Below, in pieces: positions 16,622-26,585 of a DNA stretch of 64,000 bases. The notes beneath the pieces were generated by a model that saw only the letters and a program-made list of their open reading frames with translations, searched no databases and was not told the DNA's origin. Numbering within the stretch: position 1 is the first letter of the stretch; every line of letters starts with the position of its first letter. The translations under genes and the position numbers were made by a program. Source of the stretch: Neorhizobium lilium (GTDB lineage: Bacteria; Pseudomonadota; Alphaproteobacteria; Rhizobiales; Rhizobiaceae); the NCBI RefSeq assembly GCF_004053875.1, contig NZ_SBIP01000007.1, positions 62,001-126,000 of the forward strand. The letters run 5' to 3'.

Positions 16622-17656
16622 ATGGGTTTCAAGATCGCAGTCGCCGGAGCAACCGGCAATGTCGGCAGGGAAATGCTGAACATTCTCGTAGAACGCGGTT
16701 TCCCGGCCGATGAGGTCGTGGCGCTCGCGTCCGCCCGCTCGCAGGGAACCGAAGTCTCCTTCGGCGACAGGACGCTGAAAGTGTCCAATCTCGAAAACTA
16801 CGACTTCTCCGACACCGATATCTGCCTCATGTCGGCCGGCGGCGATGTCTCCAAGAAGTGGTCGCCCAAGATCGGCGCACAGGGCTGCGTCGTGATCGAC
16901 AATTCTTCCGCTTGGCGCTACGATTCTGACGTGCCGCTGATCGTTCCAGAAGTCAATCCGGACGCGATCACCCAGTTTTCCAGAAGAAACATCATTGCAA
17001 ACCCCAACTGCTCCACGGCCCAGCTGGTCGTGGCCCTGAAGCCGCTCCACGATTTCGCCAAGATCAAGCGCGTGGTCGTTTCCACCTACCAGTCGGTGTC
17101 CGGCGCCGGCAAGGAAGGCATGGACGAGCTCTTCACCCAGACACGCGCCGTCTTCGTCGCAGATCCGGTCGTGTCGAAGAAGTTTACCAAGCGCATCGCC
17201 TTCAACGTCATTCCTCACATCGACTCTTTCATGGAAGACGGTTACACGAAGGAAGAGTGGAAGGTTCTCGCCGAAACGAAGAAGATGCTTGATCCCAAGA
17301 TCAAGGTGACCTGCACCGCGGTGCGCGTTCCCGTCTTCATCGGCCACTCGGAGTCAGTCAACATCGAGTTCGAGAACGAGATCACCGCCGATCAGGCGCG
17401 CGACATCCTGCGCGATGCGCCAGGCTGCCTCGTCATCGATAAGCACGAAAACGGCGGCTACATCACACCCTACGAATGTGCCGGCGAAGATGCGACGTAT
17501 ATTTCGCGCATTCGCGAAGACGCCACGGTCGAGAACGGCCTCAATATCTGGGTCGTATCGGACAACCTGCGCAAGGGCGCTGCGCTGAACGCGATCCAGA
17601 TCGCCGAGCTTCTCGTCAATCGTGGGCTCATCAAGCCGCGCAAGGCTGCTGCATAA
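16622..17656 (+). CDS. asd: Aspartate-semialdehyde dehydrogenase
   Basis: Asd reduces aspartyl phosphate to aspartate semialdehyde, the branch point to lysine/diaminopimelate, threonine and methionine. The 344-residue protein has the NADP fold start GFKIAVAGATGNVGREM, the catalytic cysteine region RRNIIANPNCSTAQLVVALKPL, the segment SVSGAGKEGMDEL and GHSESVNIEFE with the catalytic His. The start at 16622 agrees with these; the long upstream extension of the open frame is not homologous. It is a single-gene unit. Confidence 0.98.
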   Translation: MGFKIAVAGATGNVGREMLNILVERGFPADEVVALASARSQGTEVSFGDRTLKVSNLENYDFSDTDICLMSAGGDVSKKWSPKIGAQGCVVIDNSSAWRYDSDVPLIVPEVNPDAITQFSRRNIIANPNCSTAQLVVALKPLHDFAKIKRVVVSTYQSVSGAGKEGMDELFTQTRAVFVADPVVSKKFTKRIAFNVIPHIDSFMEDGYTKEEWKVLAETKKMLDPKIKVTCTAVRVPVFIGHSESVNIEFENEITADQARDILRDAPGCLVIDKHENGGYITPYECAGEDATYISRIREDATVENGLNIWVVSDNLRKGAALNAIQIAELLVNRGLIKPRKAAA

Positions 17657-17678
17657 GTGCTTGTTAAGTATATTGTTG

Positions 17679-17705
17679 TAGATCCCGCTTGAGCGGCGGG
17701 GTCTA
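17679..17705 (+). terminator. Weak hairpin after asd
   Basis: TAGATCCCGC (17679-17688) pairs with GCGGGGTCTA (17696-17705) with one G-T pair and a 7-nt loop, 23 bp past the asd stop. No T-run follows, so termination is doubtful. Confidence 0.4.
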
Positions 17706-17828
17706 CTTGGCATTGCATCTCATCACGGACTGTTCATGAACGTGTGAGTTGCGATTGATTGGTCACCGCCATAGGCACGGACATCAGGGTTGCGTCCGCA
17801 AAACCCGAACAGACGACAGGTCGAGCGC

Positions 17829-18641
17829 ATGAAGAAGATTTTGCTGGCAGGATTGATTGCAACCGGTGCACTGGCCTCAACGCCGGCTCTTGCCGCCCTT
17901 CAATGCGGCAACGACGCATCGGGCTTCAACCAGTGGGTCCAGGATTTCAAGCGGACTGCACCTTCGAATGGCATCAGCCCCTCGACACTGGAGCAGGCCT
18001 TCTCCACCGTTTCGTACAACCGCAACACGATTCGCGCAGACCGCGGCCAGAAAAGCTTCAAGCTTTCCTTCGACGAATTCATGAAGAAGCGCGGCGGCGC
18101 TGCCATCATCTCTCGCGGCAAGAGCATGAAATCGTCGAATGCGGCTCTTTTTGCGAACATTGAGCGTCGCTTCGGCGTACCTGCCGGCCCAATCATTGCG
18201 ATCTGGGGCATGGAAACGGGCTTTGGAAGCTTCATGGGCAATGAGCACACCCTCTCTGCCGTCTCGACCCTTGCCTATGACTGCCGCCGCTCGGCCTACT
18301 TTACCGAACAGCTTTATGCCGCTCTTCAGCTCGTCGCCCGTGGCGACCTCAGCACTTCCGCGCGGGGCGCAGCCCATGGCGAAATCGGCCAGACTCAGTT
18401 CCTTCCGCTGAACGTTATCCGCTATGGCGCCGATGGCGATGGCGATGGGCATATCGATCTTGTTCGATCCCGCGCCGATGCTCTCGCATCGACTGCCAAC
18501 TTCCTCAAGGGTCATGGCTGGAGGACAGGCGCCGGCTATCAGCCGGGCGAGCCGAGTTTTGTAGCTATCCAGGGTTGGAACGCGGCAAGCGTCTATCAGC
18601 AGGCCATCGCCTATATCGGCGCCCAGATCGACGGTCGCTGA
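17829..18641 (+). CDS. Periplasmic lytic murein transglycosylase (SLT_2/MltB-like)
   Basis: The 270-residue protein has a cleavable signal peptide (MKKILLAGLIATGALASTPALA, cut after residue 22) and no lipobox, so it is soluble in the periplasm. The catalytic glutamate is in IAIWGMETGFGSFMG (Glu129), with the downstream motifs GEIGQTQFLPLNVIRYGADGDGDG and WNAASVYQQAIAYI typical of MltB-like enzymes that cleave glycan strands to 1,6-anhydromuramyl products. A distant Cys pair (C26 and the Cys in AYDCRRS) may form a disulfide. It converges with the carbonic anhydrase gene over a shared hairpin. Confidence 0.92.
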   Translation: MKKILLAGLIATGALASTPALAALQCGNDASGFNQWVQDFKRTAPSNGISPSTLEQAFSTVSYNRNTIRADRGQKSFKLSFDEFMKKRGGAAIISRGKSMKSSNAALFANIERRFGVPAGPIIAIWGMETGFGSFMGNEHTLSAVSTLAYDCRRSAYFTEQLYAALQLVARGDLSTSARGAAHGEIGQTQFLPLNVIRYGADGDGDGHIDLVRSRADALASTANFLKGHGWRTGAGYQPGEPSFVAIQGWNAASVYQQAIAYIGAQIDGR

Positions 18642-18655
18642 TCGGCCGAGAACGC

Positions 18656-18684
18656 CTTCAGGCGGAGGCAATCTCCGCCTGAAG
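18656..18684. terminator. Bidirectional hairpin containing the carbonic anhydrase stop
   Basis: CTTCAGGCGGAG (18656-18667) and CTCCGCCTGAAG (18673-18684) form a perfect 12-bp stem with a 5-nt loop. It lies 14 bp after the transglycosylase stop and overlaps the last codons and the TGA (18658-18660) of the leftward carbonic anhydrase gene. No T-run is present on either side. Confidence 0.55.
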
Positions 18685-19332
18685 CGTCTGCTCCTCGATA
18701 TCGGGCCGGACAAAATCGCCCTTCTCGTTCATCACCCAGAGCTCGCCGGTCGAAATATCGAACCAGGCGCCGTGGATGCTGATCCGTTCTTCGTCTCCGC
18801 GGTCCTCCACGAAGGGGAAGGTCTGTAGGTTTGCGATCGAATTACGGATCGAGACTCGTTCGAGCGCTGTCTGGCGCTCGGTCTGCGTCATCAGATCGTT
18901 GCTCTGAATCTGCTCTGCGGCTGGACGCACCAGCGACATCCATCGACCAATGAAGTCACCGGGAGATAGAGGCTCCATAGACGGATCGAGTGCGGCCTGA
19001 ATGCCGCCGCATCGTCCATGCCCCATGACCACGATGTCGCGGATCTGGAGAACCTGAACCGCATATTCCAGCGCCGCCGATGTGGCGTGGAACTGACTAT
19101 CCGGCTGATAGGGCGGCACCATGTTGGCGACGTTGCGAACCACGAACAACTCGCCCGGCCCACAGTCGAAAATGGTTTCCGGTGCAGCCCGGGAATCGCA
19201 GCAGGCGATGAGGAGGGTGTGAGGTTTCTGTCCCGTATCCGCAAGAACACGATAGCGCTCGCGCTCGTCAGTGTAGCGACCGCTCATGAAGTTACGGTAA
19301 CCGGCAAGGAGTTTGGCAGGAAAATTGCTCAT
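18658..19332 (-). CDS. Beta-carbonic anhydrase
   Basis: The 224-residue protein is a beta-class carbonic anhydrase, a zinc enzyme interconverting CO2 and bicarbonate. Zinc ligands and the Asp-Arg dyad are present: Cys45-Asp46-Ser-Arg48 in IACCDSRAAPE, then His105 and Cys108 in MGHGRCGG. The segment FVVRNVANMVPP is also diagnostic. The start at 19332 (MSNFPAKLL) is preferred; a longer frame adds 12 basic residues. No neighbour suggests a specific carboxylation pathway. Confidence 0.95.
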   Translation of the reverse strand: MSNFPAKLLAGYRNFMSGRYTDERERYRVLADTGQKPHTLLIACCDSRAAPETIFDCGPGELFVVRNVANMVPPYQPDSQFHATSAALEYAVQVLQIRDIVVMGHGRCGGIQAALDPSMEPLSPGDFIGRWMSLVRPAAEQIQSNDLMTQTERQTALERVSIRNSIANLQTFPFVEDRGDEERISIHGAWFDISTGELWVMNEKGDFVRPDIEEQTLQAEIASA

Positions 19333-19392
19333 GCGGAAAGGATTATCGCGCCGTCGACCGAAGATCAACGCTCTTGAACACCCGGAATGTGA

Positions 19393-20286
19393 TCAGCGTT
19401 TGATCTTCTGGAGAGGATGCACCAGTCGCCGCATCTGCACCATGGCCATGGGCGAGGACAGGCTGGAGGCATCCGTTTCCAAGGTCAATTCGTCGCCGCC
19501 GCGTTTGGCAGTCCTTGCCAGGACTTCATAGACGCTTGCCGTCGCAAGCTGAAGCGCTCTTTCGTCATCCATGCCGCTCATGATCCTTGCCAGGAAGACA
19601 GCCGAAAGAAGATCGCCAAGACCGTTCGGAGCGTTGTCGATCAATCGGTGCTCGGCAAGTAAGGCATGATTTCCCGTGAGGTACAGATTGCCCGTTCCAC
19701 CAGCGATCATGGAAAAGGCGGAAGTCACCAGCAGCCGTGATGGGCCAAGGGCGATCGCCGCATCCATGATCTCGGCATTGCTCGTGAGCGGCGCGCCCGA
19801 CAGCCAGGCCAGTTCGAAACGGTTGGGTGTCGCCACGGTTGCCAGAGGAATGAGTTCGTCCCGGATCGCTTCCGCCGTCGCCACAGGCACATACAGTCCG
19901 CCGCTGTCGCCCATGACAGGGTCGCAGACATAAAGAAGATCGGGGTTTTCCTGTTTCAGCGCTTTGATGAGCCGGGCAACCGAGCGTGGCTGGCCGGCAT
20001 TGCCGAAATAGCCTGTAAGCACCGCCTTCACCTCGCCCAGCCATGGCGCACGGATCAGATCGTCTATAGCCTTGTCGAAGTCTGATTCGGGGAATGTGAG
20101 GCGGGTGGAGGGCCCATGTCCGGGATGCCAGGGAAGCACGATGGTCGGAAGCGCCCAGACAGGATATCCCAATGTCTCCAGAGCAAACACAGCCGCGCGA
20201 TTGCCGACCGACCCACGCACGACGTGGCTGGAGATGACGATGACGGCACTGCTGGTGTCCTGCATGGCTTCCGTTTCCTGCTGCAA
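19393..20286 (-). CDS. pdxY: Pyridoxal kinase PdxY
   Basis: The protein (297 residues, or 290 from Met8) is a ribokinase-fold pyridoxal kinase that phosphorylates pyridoxal in the salvage pathway of PLP. Visible features are VIVISSHVVRGSVGNRAAVFALETLGYPVWALPT with the substrate pocket, YVCDPVMGDSGGLYV, TPNRFELAWLSG and the anion hole region NAPNGLGDLLSAVFLARI. In the last, the usual GTGD reads GLGD, a Leu replacing the Thr that is typical of PdxY relatives. It stands alone, upstream of the carbonic anhydrase gene on the same strand and divergent from the GDH gene. Confidence 0.93.
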   Translation of the reverse strand: MQQETEAMQDTSSAVIVISSHVVRGSVGNRAAVFALETLGYPVWALPTIVLPWHPGHGPSTRLTFPESDFDKAIDDLIRAPWLGEVKAVLTGYFGNAGQPRSVARLIKALKQENPDLLYVCDPVMGDSGGLYVPVATAEAIRDELIPLATVATPNRFELAWLSGAPLTSNAEIMDAAIALGPSRLLVTSAFSMIAGGTGNLYLTGNHALLAEHRLIDNAPNGLGDLLSAVFLARIMSGMDDERALQLATASVYEVLARTAKRGGDELTLETDASSLSSPMAMVQMRRLVHPLQKIKR

Positions 20287-20413
20287 CGCGTTTTTGATCC
20301 TTCCTTGTCAGACGCATGTCAACAAGACTTGATTAAACAATGATCGACATGGACCGGCCACATTACCGAAACATGACAGCAACCACCTAAATCGGGCATG
20401 AAAGGGAGAGAGC

Positions 20414-23400
20414 ATGGCGGCGAGGCAGCATCCGAAGCGTGAAAAGCAGATCGATAAAGCACGCAAGCTCGCGGCTGGCCTGGATGGTCCGCCTCTCGAC
20501 CCGTTCATCCTCTTCGGCTGGGCAAGTGGCGACGATCTGGAAAACTACACGCCCGATATGCTGGCGCGAGCGGCTCGGCATGCTGGCGGTCGTTTGAAAG
20601 CTTGGACGAGGATCCGCGCCGACATCACGATCGACACCGTAACGGGTGTGGAGCCGCAAGGCATTCCCGTCTCCGTGTTGACCGTGATCGACCGCAACAT
20701 GCCCTTCTTGTTTGACTCGGTGATGGGCGAAGTGGCGGCCACTCACCGAGACCTCCTGCTGGCGGTGCACCCAATCCTGCTTCTGGAACCAGGCAAGGAT
20801 CCGGTCCTGCGTTCCAACGAGCAGCCTGGCAATCCCTCCCATCATGTCAGCTTGATCCAGGTCCACCTACCGCCTCTGAGCGAGGAACAAGCCGAAGCGC
20901 TGATCGGGCGCATCCAGCATGTTCTCGATCAGGTTCATCTTGCCATCACCGATTGGAGCGCCATGCTGGACGTGCTCGATGGCGCTTCCAAGCAACTCAA
21001 CAATTCAGTCGGTCGCCACAAGACCGATCGAGAAGAAGCCATTGCCTTCCTGGAGTGGCTGAGGGACGACAACTTCACCTTTCTCGGCATGCGCGAATAT
21101 GTTTATTCGGGAAAAGGCGCCGAGGCCACTGTCGAGCGCGGCAAGGGCCGCGGCCTCGGTATTCTCTCCGATCCGGAGGTTCGCGTCCTGAGGCAGGGCA
21201 AGGATGCGGTGACGACCACCCCAGAAATCCTGGAATTCCTCAATGGGCCGGATTTCCTCATCGTTACCAAGGCCAATGTGAAATCCGTCGTCCACCGCCG
21301 GGCCTATATGGATTATGTCGGGGTCAAGCGCTTCGATGAAAACGGACAGGTGGTCGGGGAGCTTCGGATCGTAGGTCTGTTTACCGCCGCCGCCTATGCC
21401 CAGTCCGTCCGCGACGTGCCCCTTCTTCGCGCGAAATCCGCTGAGATCGACAGACACTTCGGCTTCGACCCCAATGGCCATTCCGGCCGCATGCTGGAAA
21501 ACACGCTCGAATCCTATCCGCGCGACGATCTCTTCCAGATAGACCCGGAACTGCTTGCCCGCTTCTGCGAGCAGATCATGGAGCTCAGCGAGAGACCCCG
21601 CGTGCGCGTCCTGCCACGCATCGATCGCTTCGACCGATTTGTCTCGGTCATCGTCTACGTGCCGCGCGAGGACTACAATTCGCTGGTCCGGGAAAAAGTC
21701 GGAGACTATCTCGCCCAGACTTTCGAAGGCCATGTCTCCGCCTATTACCCCGCCTTCCCGGAAGGCAATGTCGCGCGCGTCCATTTCATTATCGGCAGAC
21801 GCAGCGGCAAGACGCCAGAACTGGCCCAGCCCAAACTGGAAGATGCCATCCGCCTTCTCGCGACACCATGGGAAGAGCGCTTCGCATCTCTAGCGGCTGG
21901 TGGCCCGCGGCTTTCGGTCACGAATGCCTTCCAAGAAGCCTTTTCACCGGAGGATACCGTCCTCCACCTGGCTGATATTGCAGCCTGTGCCGAAGGCGAG
22001 ACGATCCGCATCGCTTTCTACCGCGGATCGACGGATGCAAATGATATCATTTCATTGAAGATCTTCCACGCCGGGCGCCATCTTTCGCTTTCCCGACGCG
22101 TACCGCTTCTCGAAAACCTCGGCTTTCATGTGGTGAGCGAACGAACCTTCGACATTCATGTCGGGGGCGAAGGCAGGCTGGTGGTTTTGCACGACATGGA
22201 ACTGCAGCTGGCCGATGGCCGGCAGATCGATCTCACTAAGGAAGCCCCGCTGCTGAAGGATGCCTTCCTGGCAGCCTTTGACGGTCTGATCGACAACGAC
22301 GCCTTCAATCGGCTTGTCCTTCTTGCCGGGCTTACCGCCCGCGAGGTGATGGTCCTGCGCGCCTATGCGCGATATCTGCGTCAGACCGGGATTCTTTATT
22401 CGCAAACCTATATTGCCGATACGCTCAACAAGTACCCGGCTATCTCCGCCTCCATCTTCCGCCTTTTCCACGAGGGCTTCGACCCGAAGCTCGGCGACAA
22501 ACTCCGTACGAAGAAGCTCACTGAGCGCCATGCCGAAATCGAAGCCGCACTCGGCAATGTGCCGATCCTCGATGAAGACCGGATGCTTCGCCGCCTGGTC
22601 AATGCCGTGGATGCGACGCTTCGGACCAATTATTTTCAGCTGGACGAAAACGGCACGCCGAAGCGCATGCTGGCCTTCAAGCTCGACCCGAAACTGCTGG
22701 ACGGCTTGCCTGAGCCGCGCCCCTTCCGCGAGATCTTCGTCTACGGCACGGAAGTCGAGGGTGTGCACCTGCGTTTCGGCAAGGTGGCGCGCGGCGGAAT
22801 TCGCTGGTCGGACCGGGGCGAGGATTATCGCACGGAAGTGCTGGGGCTCGTGAAGGCGCAGCAGGTCAAGAACGCTGTGATCGTGCCGGTAGGCGCCAAG
22901 GGTGGCTTCTTTCCTAAGGCTCTTCCCGTCACCGGGTCACGCGAGGAAATGTTCAATGCCGGCAAGGAGGCTTACAAGACCTTCATTCGGACATTGCTAT
23001 CCATCACTGACAACATTGTCGGCGCCGACATCCTCGGTCCACCGGACACGATCCGCATCGATGGCGACGACCCTTACTTCGTGGTAGCAGCCGATAAGGG
23101 CACGGCGACCTTTTCCGACACAGCCAACGGTCTTGCCCAGGAAGCCGGCTTCTGGCTGGACGATGCCTTCGCCTCGGGTGGCTCCGCCGGTTACGACCAC
23201 AAGAAGATGGGCATCACGGCCCGTGGCGCCTGGGAAGCGGTCAAGCGGCATTTCCGCGAAAAGGACATCGACATCCAGACCACGCCCTTCACGGTGGCGG
23301 GTGTCGGTGACATGTCGGGCGACGTCTTCGGCAACGGAATGCTGCTGTCGCCCAAAATACGGCTGATCGCGGCTTTCGACCATCGCGATATCTTCATCGA

Positions 23401-25174
23401 CCCCGATCCCGACATGGAGAAGTCCTTCGAAGAGCGCCAGCGCATGTTCACTCTGCCCAGATCGAGCTGGCAGGACTACAACCGGGAGACGCTGTCGGAA
23501 GGTGCCATGATCATTTCGCGCTCGGTGAAATCGGTGAAGCTGACGCCACAGGCAACCGCTGCGATCGGGCTCGACAAGACGACGGCAACTCCATTCGAGA
23601 TCCTGACCGCTATCCTGAAGAGCCAGGTCGATCTGCTGTGGTTCGGCGGCATCGGCACCTACATCAAGGCTGCCTCCGAAACCGACCTCGAAGTCGGCGA
23701 TCGTGCCAATGACCCCATCCGCATCAATGCTGCAGACGTCCGTGCCAGCGTGATCGGCGAGGGCGCCAATCTTGGCGTCACGCAGAAGGGACGTATCGCC
23801 TATTCTCTTGCCGGCGGGCGTTGCAATTCGGATGCGATCGACAATTCGGCGGGCGTCAATTCCTCCGACGTGGAGGTCAACATCAAGATTGCGCTGAATC
23901 CGGCTATGCAGGACGGGCGCCTGAGCCGCGAGAAGCGTAACCTCTTGCTTGCCTCCATGACGGAAGAGGTGGGCCACCTAGTCCTGCGCAATAACTACCT
24001 GCAGCCACTGGCGATCTCGCTCACGGAGCGCAGGGGCACGGCTAACCGGGAAGAGCTTTCGCGCCTCATGTCCGTGCTCGAAACCCAAGGTCGTCTCAAC
24101 CGCAAGGTTGAAACTTTGCCCGATGACGTGGAACTGACCGAACGCTACCTGTCCGGCCGGCCCCTCACCCGCCCGGAGATCGGCGTGCTCCTCTCCTACG
24201 CCAAGATCGTGCTCTTCGATGCGCTGATTGACAGCCAGCTTCCGGACGACCCGTATTTCCTTGCTGTATTGCGAGATTACTTCCCTGCCAGGATGCAGAA
24301 GCTCTACGCGAGCGACATCGAGCATCATCGGCTGCATCGTGAGATCATTGCCACCGCCCTTGCCAACGAGGTCATCAATCGCGGCGGGCCTGGCTTTACA
24401 CAGCAGATGAGCGACATGACTGGAGCCCCAGCCGCCAACGTGGTGAAGGCCGCCTTACTGGCCCGCGAGGGCTTCGACCTGCCCAGGCTCTGGGCAGGCA
24501 TAGATGCGCTCGATGGTCAGATCCCCGGGGACGTTCAAAACGATCTCTATGCCCGCACCAGCGACATCTTTGCCGAAGCCACGCGCCTGATGCTGCAAAC
24601 CCAGGCCGGCAACGGAGAAATGAATACGGCCATGGACCGCCTGAGGGCCGGGATCAAAGGACTACGCGGCACGATTGACAGCGCCGCCACGATCGATACT
24701 GCCTCCCGTGCTTCTGCGCTGGAAGACCAGGGTGTTCCCGCGGCATTGGCACGGGAAATCATGCTTCTCCCCACTCTCGTGCTTGTACCGGAGATCATGC
24801 AGATCGCAGATCGTACCAGGGAAAACATGGCACGGGCCGCCGAAAGCTACTTCGCTATAACGGAGCGCTTCCGGATCAACCGCCTCATCGCGAACGGTGA
24901 ACGGATCACCACCAACGACCACTATGAAAGCCTTGCGCTATCGCGCAGCCTGCAGCAGATCGCCTCGGCGCGTCGGGACATCGTTATCGCCGCACTGGCT
25001 GCCCACCCCAAGGTGAAGAATCCCGTCGAGGCCTGGCACAGCAGCGATCTTGTCAGAATCAACCGCATTGGGACTGAACTGGTGGGACTAAGCGAAAGCG
25101 GTGACCTGACGCTGCCAAAAATCACGGTGGCAGCTGGTCTGCTGGGTGACCTCGCCCGTAGCATGCCGGCTTAG
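20414..25174 (+). CDS. NAD-specific glutamate dehydrogenase, 180-kDa class
   Basis: The 1586-residue protein is the large NAD-GDH that deaminates glutamate to 2-oxoglutarate for catabolism. A long N-terminal region with ACT-like regulatory segments precedes the catalytic domain: RGGIRWSDRGEDYRTEVLGL (about residue 793), the lysine motif VGAKGGFFPK (about 824), GVGDMSGDVFGNGMLLS and the NAD fold GEGANLGVTQKGRIAYSL (about 1115). A helical C-terminal domain follows. Size and motif order match the alphaproteobacterial and Streptomyces L-180 class. GGGAGAGAG lies before the ATG. The UMF1 transporter gene follows after 34 bp and may be co-transcribed. Confidence 0.97.
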   Translation: MAARQHPKREKQIDKARKLAAGLDGPPLDPFILFGWASGDDLENYTPDMLARAARHAGGRLKAWTRIRADITIDTVTGVEPQGIPVSVLTVIDRNMPFLFDSVMGEVAATHRDLLLAVHPILLLEPGKDPVLRSNEQPGNPSHHVSLIQVHLPPLSEEQAEALIGRIQHVLDQVHLAITDWSAMLDVLDGASKQLNNSVGRHKTDREEAIAFLEWLRDDNFTFLGMREYVYSGKGAEATVERGKGRGLGILSDPEVRVLRQGKDAVTTTPEILEFLNGPDFLIVTKANVKSVVHRRAYMDYVGVKRFDENGQVVGELRIVGLFTAAAYAQSVRDVPLLRAKSAEIDRHFGFDPNGHSGRMLENTLESYPRDDLFQIDPELLARFCEQIMELSERPRVRVLPRIDRFDRFVSVIVYVPREDYNSLVREKVGDYLAQTFEGHVSAYYPAFPEGNVARVHFIIGRRSGKTPELAQPKLEDAIRLLATPWEERFASLAAGGPRLSVTNAFQEAFSPEDTVLHLADIAACAEGETIRIAFYRGSTDANDIISLKIFHAGRHLSLSRRVPLLENLGFHVVSERTFDIHVGGEGRLVVLHDMELQLADGRQIDLTKEAPLLKDAFLAAFDGLIDNDAFNRLVLLAGLTAREVMVLRAYARYLRQTGILYSQTYIADTLNKYPAISASIFRLFHEGFDPKLGDKLRTKKLTERHAEIEAALGNVPILDEDRMLRRLVNAVDATLRTNYFQLDENGTPKRMLAFKLDPKLLDGLPEPRPFREIFVYGTEVEGVHLRFGKVARGGIRWSDRGEDYRTEVLGLVKAQQVKNAVIVPVGAKGGFFPKALPVTGSREEMFNAGKEAYKTFIRTLLSITDNIVGADILGPPDTIRIDGDDPYFVVAADKGTATFSDTANGLAQEAGFWLDDAFASGGSAGYDHKKMGITARGAWEAVKRHFREKDIDIQTTPFTVAGVGDMSGDVFGNGMLLSPKIRLIAAFDHRDIFIDPDPDMEKSFEERQRMFTLPRSSWQDYNRETLSEGAMIISRSVKSVKLTPQATAAIGLDKTTATPFEILTAILKSQVDLLWFGGIGTYIKAASETDLEVGDRANDPIRINAADVRASVIGEGANLGVTQKGRIAYSLAGGRCNSDAIDNSAGVNSSDVEVNIKIALNPAMQDGRLSREKRNLLLASMTEEVGHLVLRNNYLQPLAISLTERRGTANREELSRLMSVLETQGRLNRKVETLPDDVELTERYLSGRPLTRPEIGVLLSYAKIVLFDALIDSQLPDDPYFLAVLRDYFPARMQKLYASDIEHHRLHREIIATALANEVINRGGPGFTQQMSDMTGAPAANVVKAALLAREGFDLPRLWAGIDALDGQIPGDVQNDLYARTSDIFAEATRLMLQTQAGNGEMNTAMDRLRAGIKGLRGTIDSAATIDTASRASALEDQGVPAALAREIMLLPTLVLVPEIMQIADRTRENMARAAESYFAITERFRINRLIANGERITTNDHYESLALSRSLQQIASARRDIVIAALAAHPKVKNPVEAWHSSDLVRINRIGTELVGLSESGDLTLPKITVAAGLLGDLARSMPA

Positions 25175-25208
25175 ATTAGAGCTTCGGCTTCAGCCAAGGA
25201 CGGTCGTG

Positions 25209-26585
25209 ATGAGTGAAACGGGAGAAGTGCCGGCGAAAGCCGGCCGGCGCGGCATCTGGGGCTGGATGCTCTTCGACTGGGCGGCACAGCCATTTTTCAC
25301 CGTCGTCACGACCTTCGTCTTCGGGCCCTATTTTGTGTCGCGGATGAGCAGTGATCCAGTCTCGGCACAGGCTGCCTGGAGCAATATGGCGACCGTATCG
25401 TCGCTCGTCATCGCGCTCCTGTCTCCCGTGCTCGGTTCGATAGCCGACCAATCCGGCGCTAGAAAGCCCTGGATCGGAGTCTTTGCCGCGGTCAAGGTCA
25501 CCTGTCTCTGCACGCTCTGGCTGGCCGTGCCAGGCTCACCGCTGATGTGGCCGGCGCTGGCCATGATCGGCGCTTCCATCGCTGCGGAATTCTCGATCGT
25601 GTTCAATGATTCGATGATGTCGCGCCTTGTGCCGCAACGGGATGTGGGTCGTATCTCGAACCTTGCCTGGGGCCTTGGTTATCTCGGCGGCATGCTGGTT
25701 CTGATTGCCGTCGTGACGCTGCTTGCCGCCAGCCCCGACACGGGCCGGACACTGATCGGCATCCCGCCGCTCTTCGGTCTCGATCCGCAGCAGGGCGAGG
25801 ATGCCCGCATTACTGGGCCTATCTCGGCCATGTGGTACCTCATCTTCATCCTGCCCATGTTTCTGTTCACACCGGACGCAGCCAAGGGACTTCCTTTTCA
25901 GGCAGCCGTCAGGTCCGGTCTGGTGGAGCTGAAGGCGACGCTTCGCGAACTGAGAGAGCGCAAAGGCATCACCCGTTTTCTAATCGCGCGCATGCTTTAC
26001 CAGGACGGCGTCAACGGCCTGCTCATCCTCGGCGGCACGTTTGCGGCCGGCATGTTCGGCTGGGCAACAATCGAACTTGGCATCTATGGGATCATTCTCA
26101 ATGTGATTGCGATCTTCGGCTGCGTGGCGGCAGGCTGGATCGATCGCATAGCCGGCTCCAAAACCGTCGTAATCGGCAGCCTCTTGCTTTTGATCGCTGC
26201 CACAGCCGGCATTGTCTCCACAGGCCCCGGCTATGTCTTCTTCGGGCTGATGCGCCTCTCGACCGCCGATAGCGGAGGCTTGTTCGGAACTGCGGCAGAA
26301 AAGGCCTACATCCTGTTCGGACTTCTGATCGGGATCGCGTTCGGGCCGGTACAGGCATCCTCGCGGTCTTATCTAGCCCGCAGTGTGAGCCTGTCGGAGG
26401 CAGGACGCTATTTCGGCATTTATGCCTTATCCGGTCGCGCCACCAGCTTCATGGCGACGCTCGCATTTTCGCTGGTCACCTATGCCAGCGGTTCGGCTCA
26501 TCTCGGCATGGCAACGCTGATGATCTTCCTGATTGGCGGGCTGGCACTGCTTGTCGCAACGCCCTTCCCTGCCAACCGCGAGTAA
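25209..26585 (+). CDS. UMF1-type MFS transporter (Atg22-like)
   Basis: The 458-residue protein has about twelve hydrophobic helices and the UMF1/Atg22 opening WGWMLFDWAAQPFFTVVTTFVFGPYF, then GSIADQSGARKPWIG and SRLVPQRDVGRISNLAWGLGYLGG. Yeast Atg22 exports amino acids from the vacuole, and bacterial members are uncharacterised permeases. Its place right behind the glutamate dehydrogenase gene hints at amino acid transport, but that is inference. The start at 25209 matches the family N-terminus. It converges with purH with no gap between the stops. Confidence 0.9.
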   Translation: MSETGEVPAKAGRRGIWGWMLFDWAAQPFFTVVTTFVFGPYFVSRMSSDPVSAQAAWSNMATVSSLVIALLSPVLGSIADQSGARKPWIGVFAAVKVTCLCTLWLAVPGSPLMWPALAMIGASIAAEFSIVFNDSMMSRLVPQRDVGRISNLAWGLGYLGGMLVLIAVVTLLAASPDTGRTLIGIPPLFGLDPQQGEDARITGPISAMWYLIFILPMFLFTPDAAKGLPFQAAVRSGLVELKATLRELRERKGITRFLIARMLYQDGVNGLLILGGTFAAGMFGWATIELGIYGIILNVIAIFGCVAAGWIDRIAGSKTVVIGSLLLLIAATAGIVSTGPGYVFFGLMRLSTADSGGLFGTAAEKAYILFGLLIGIAFGPVQASSRSYLARSVSLSEAGRYFGIYALSGRATSFMATLAFSLVTYASGSAHLGMATLMIFLIGGLALLVATPFPANRE

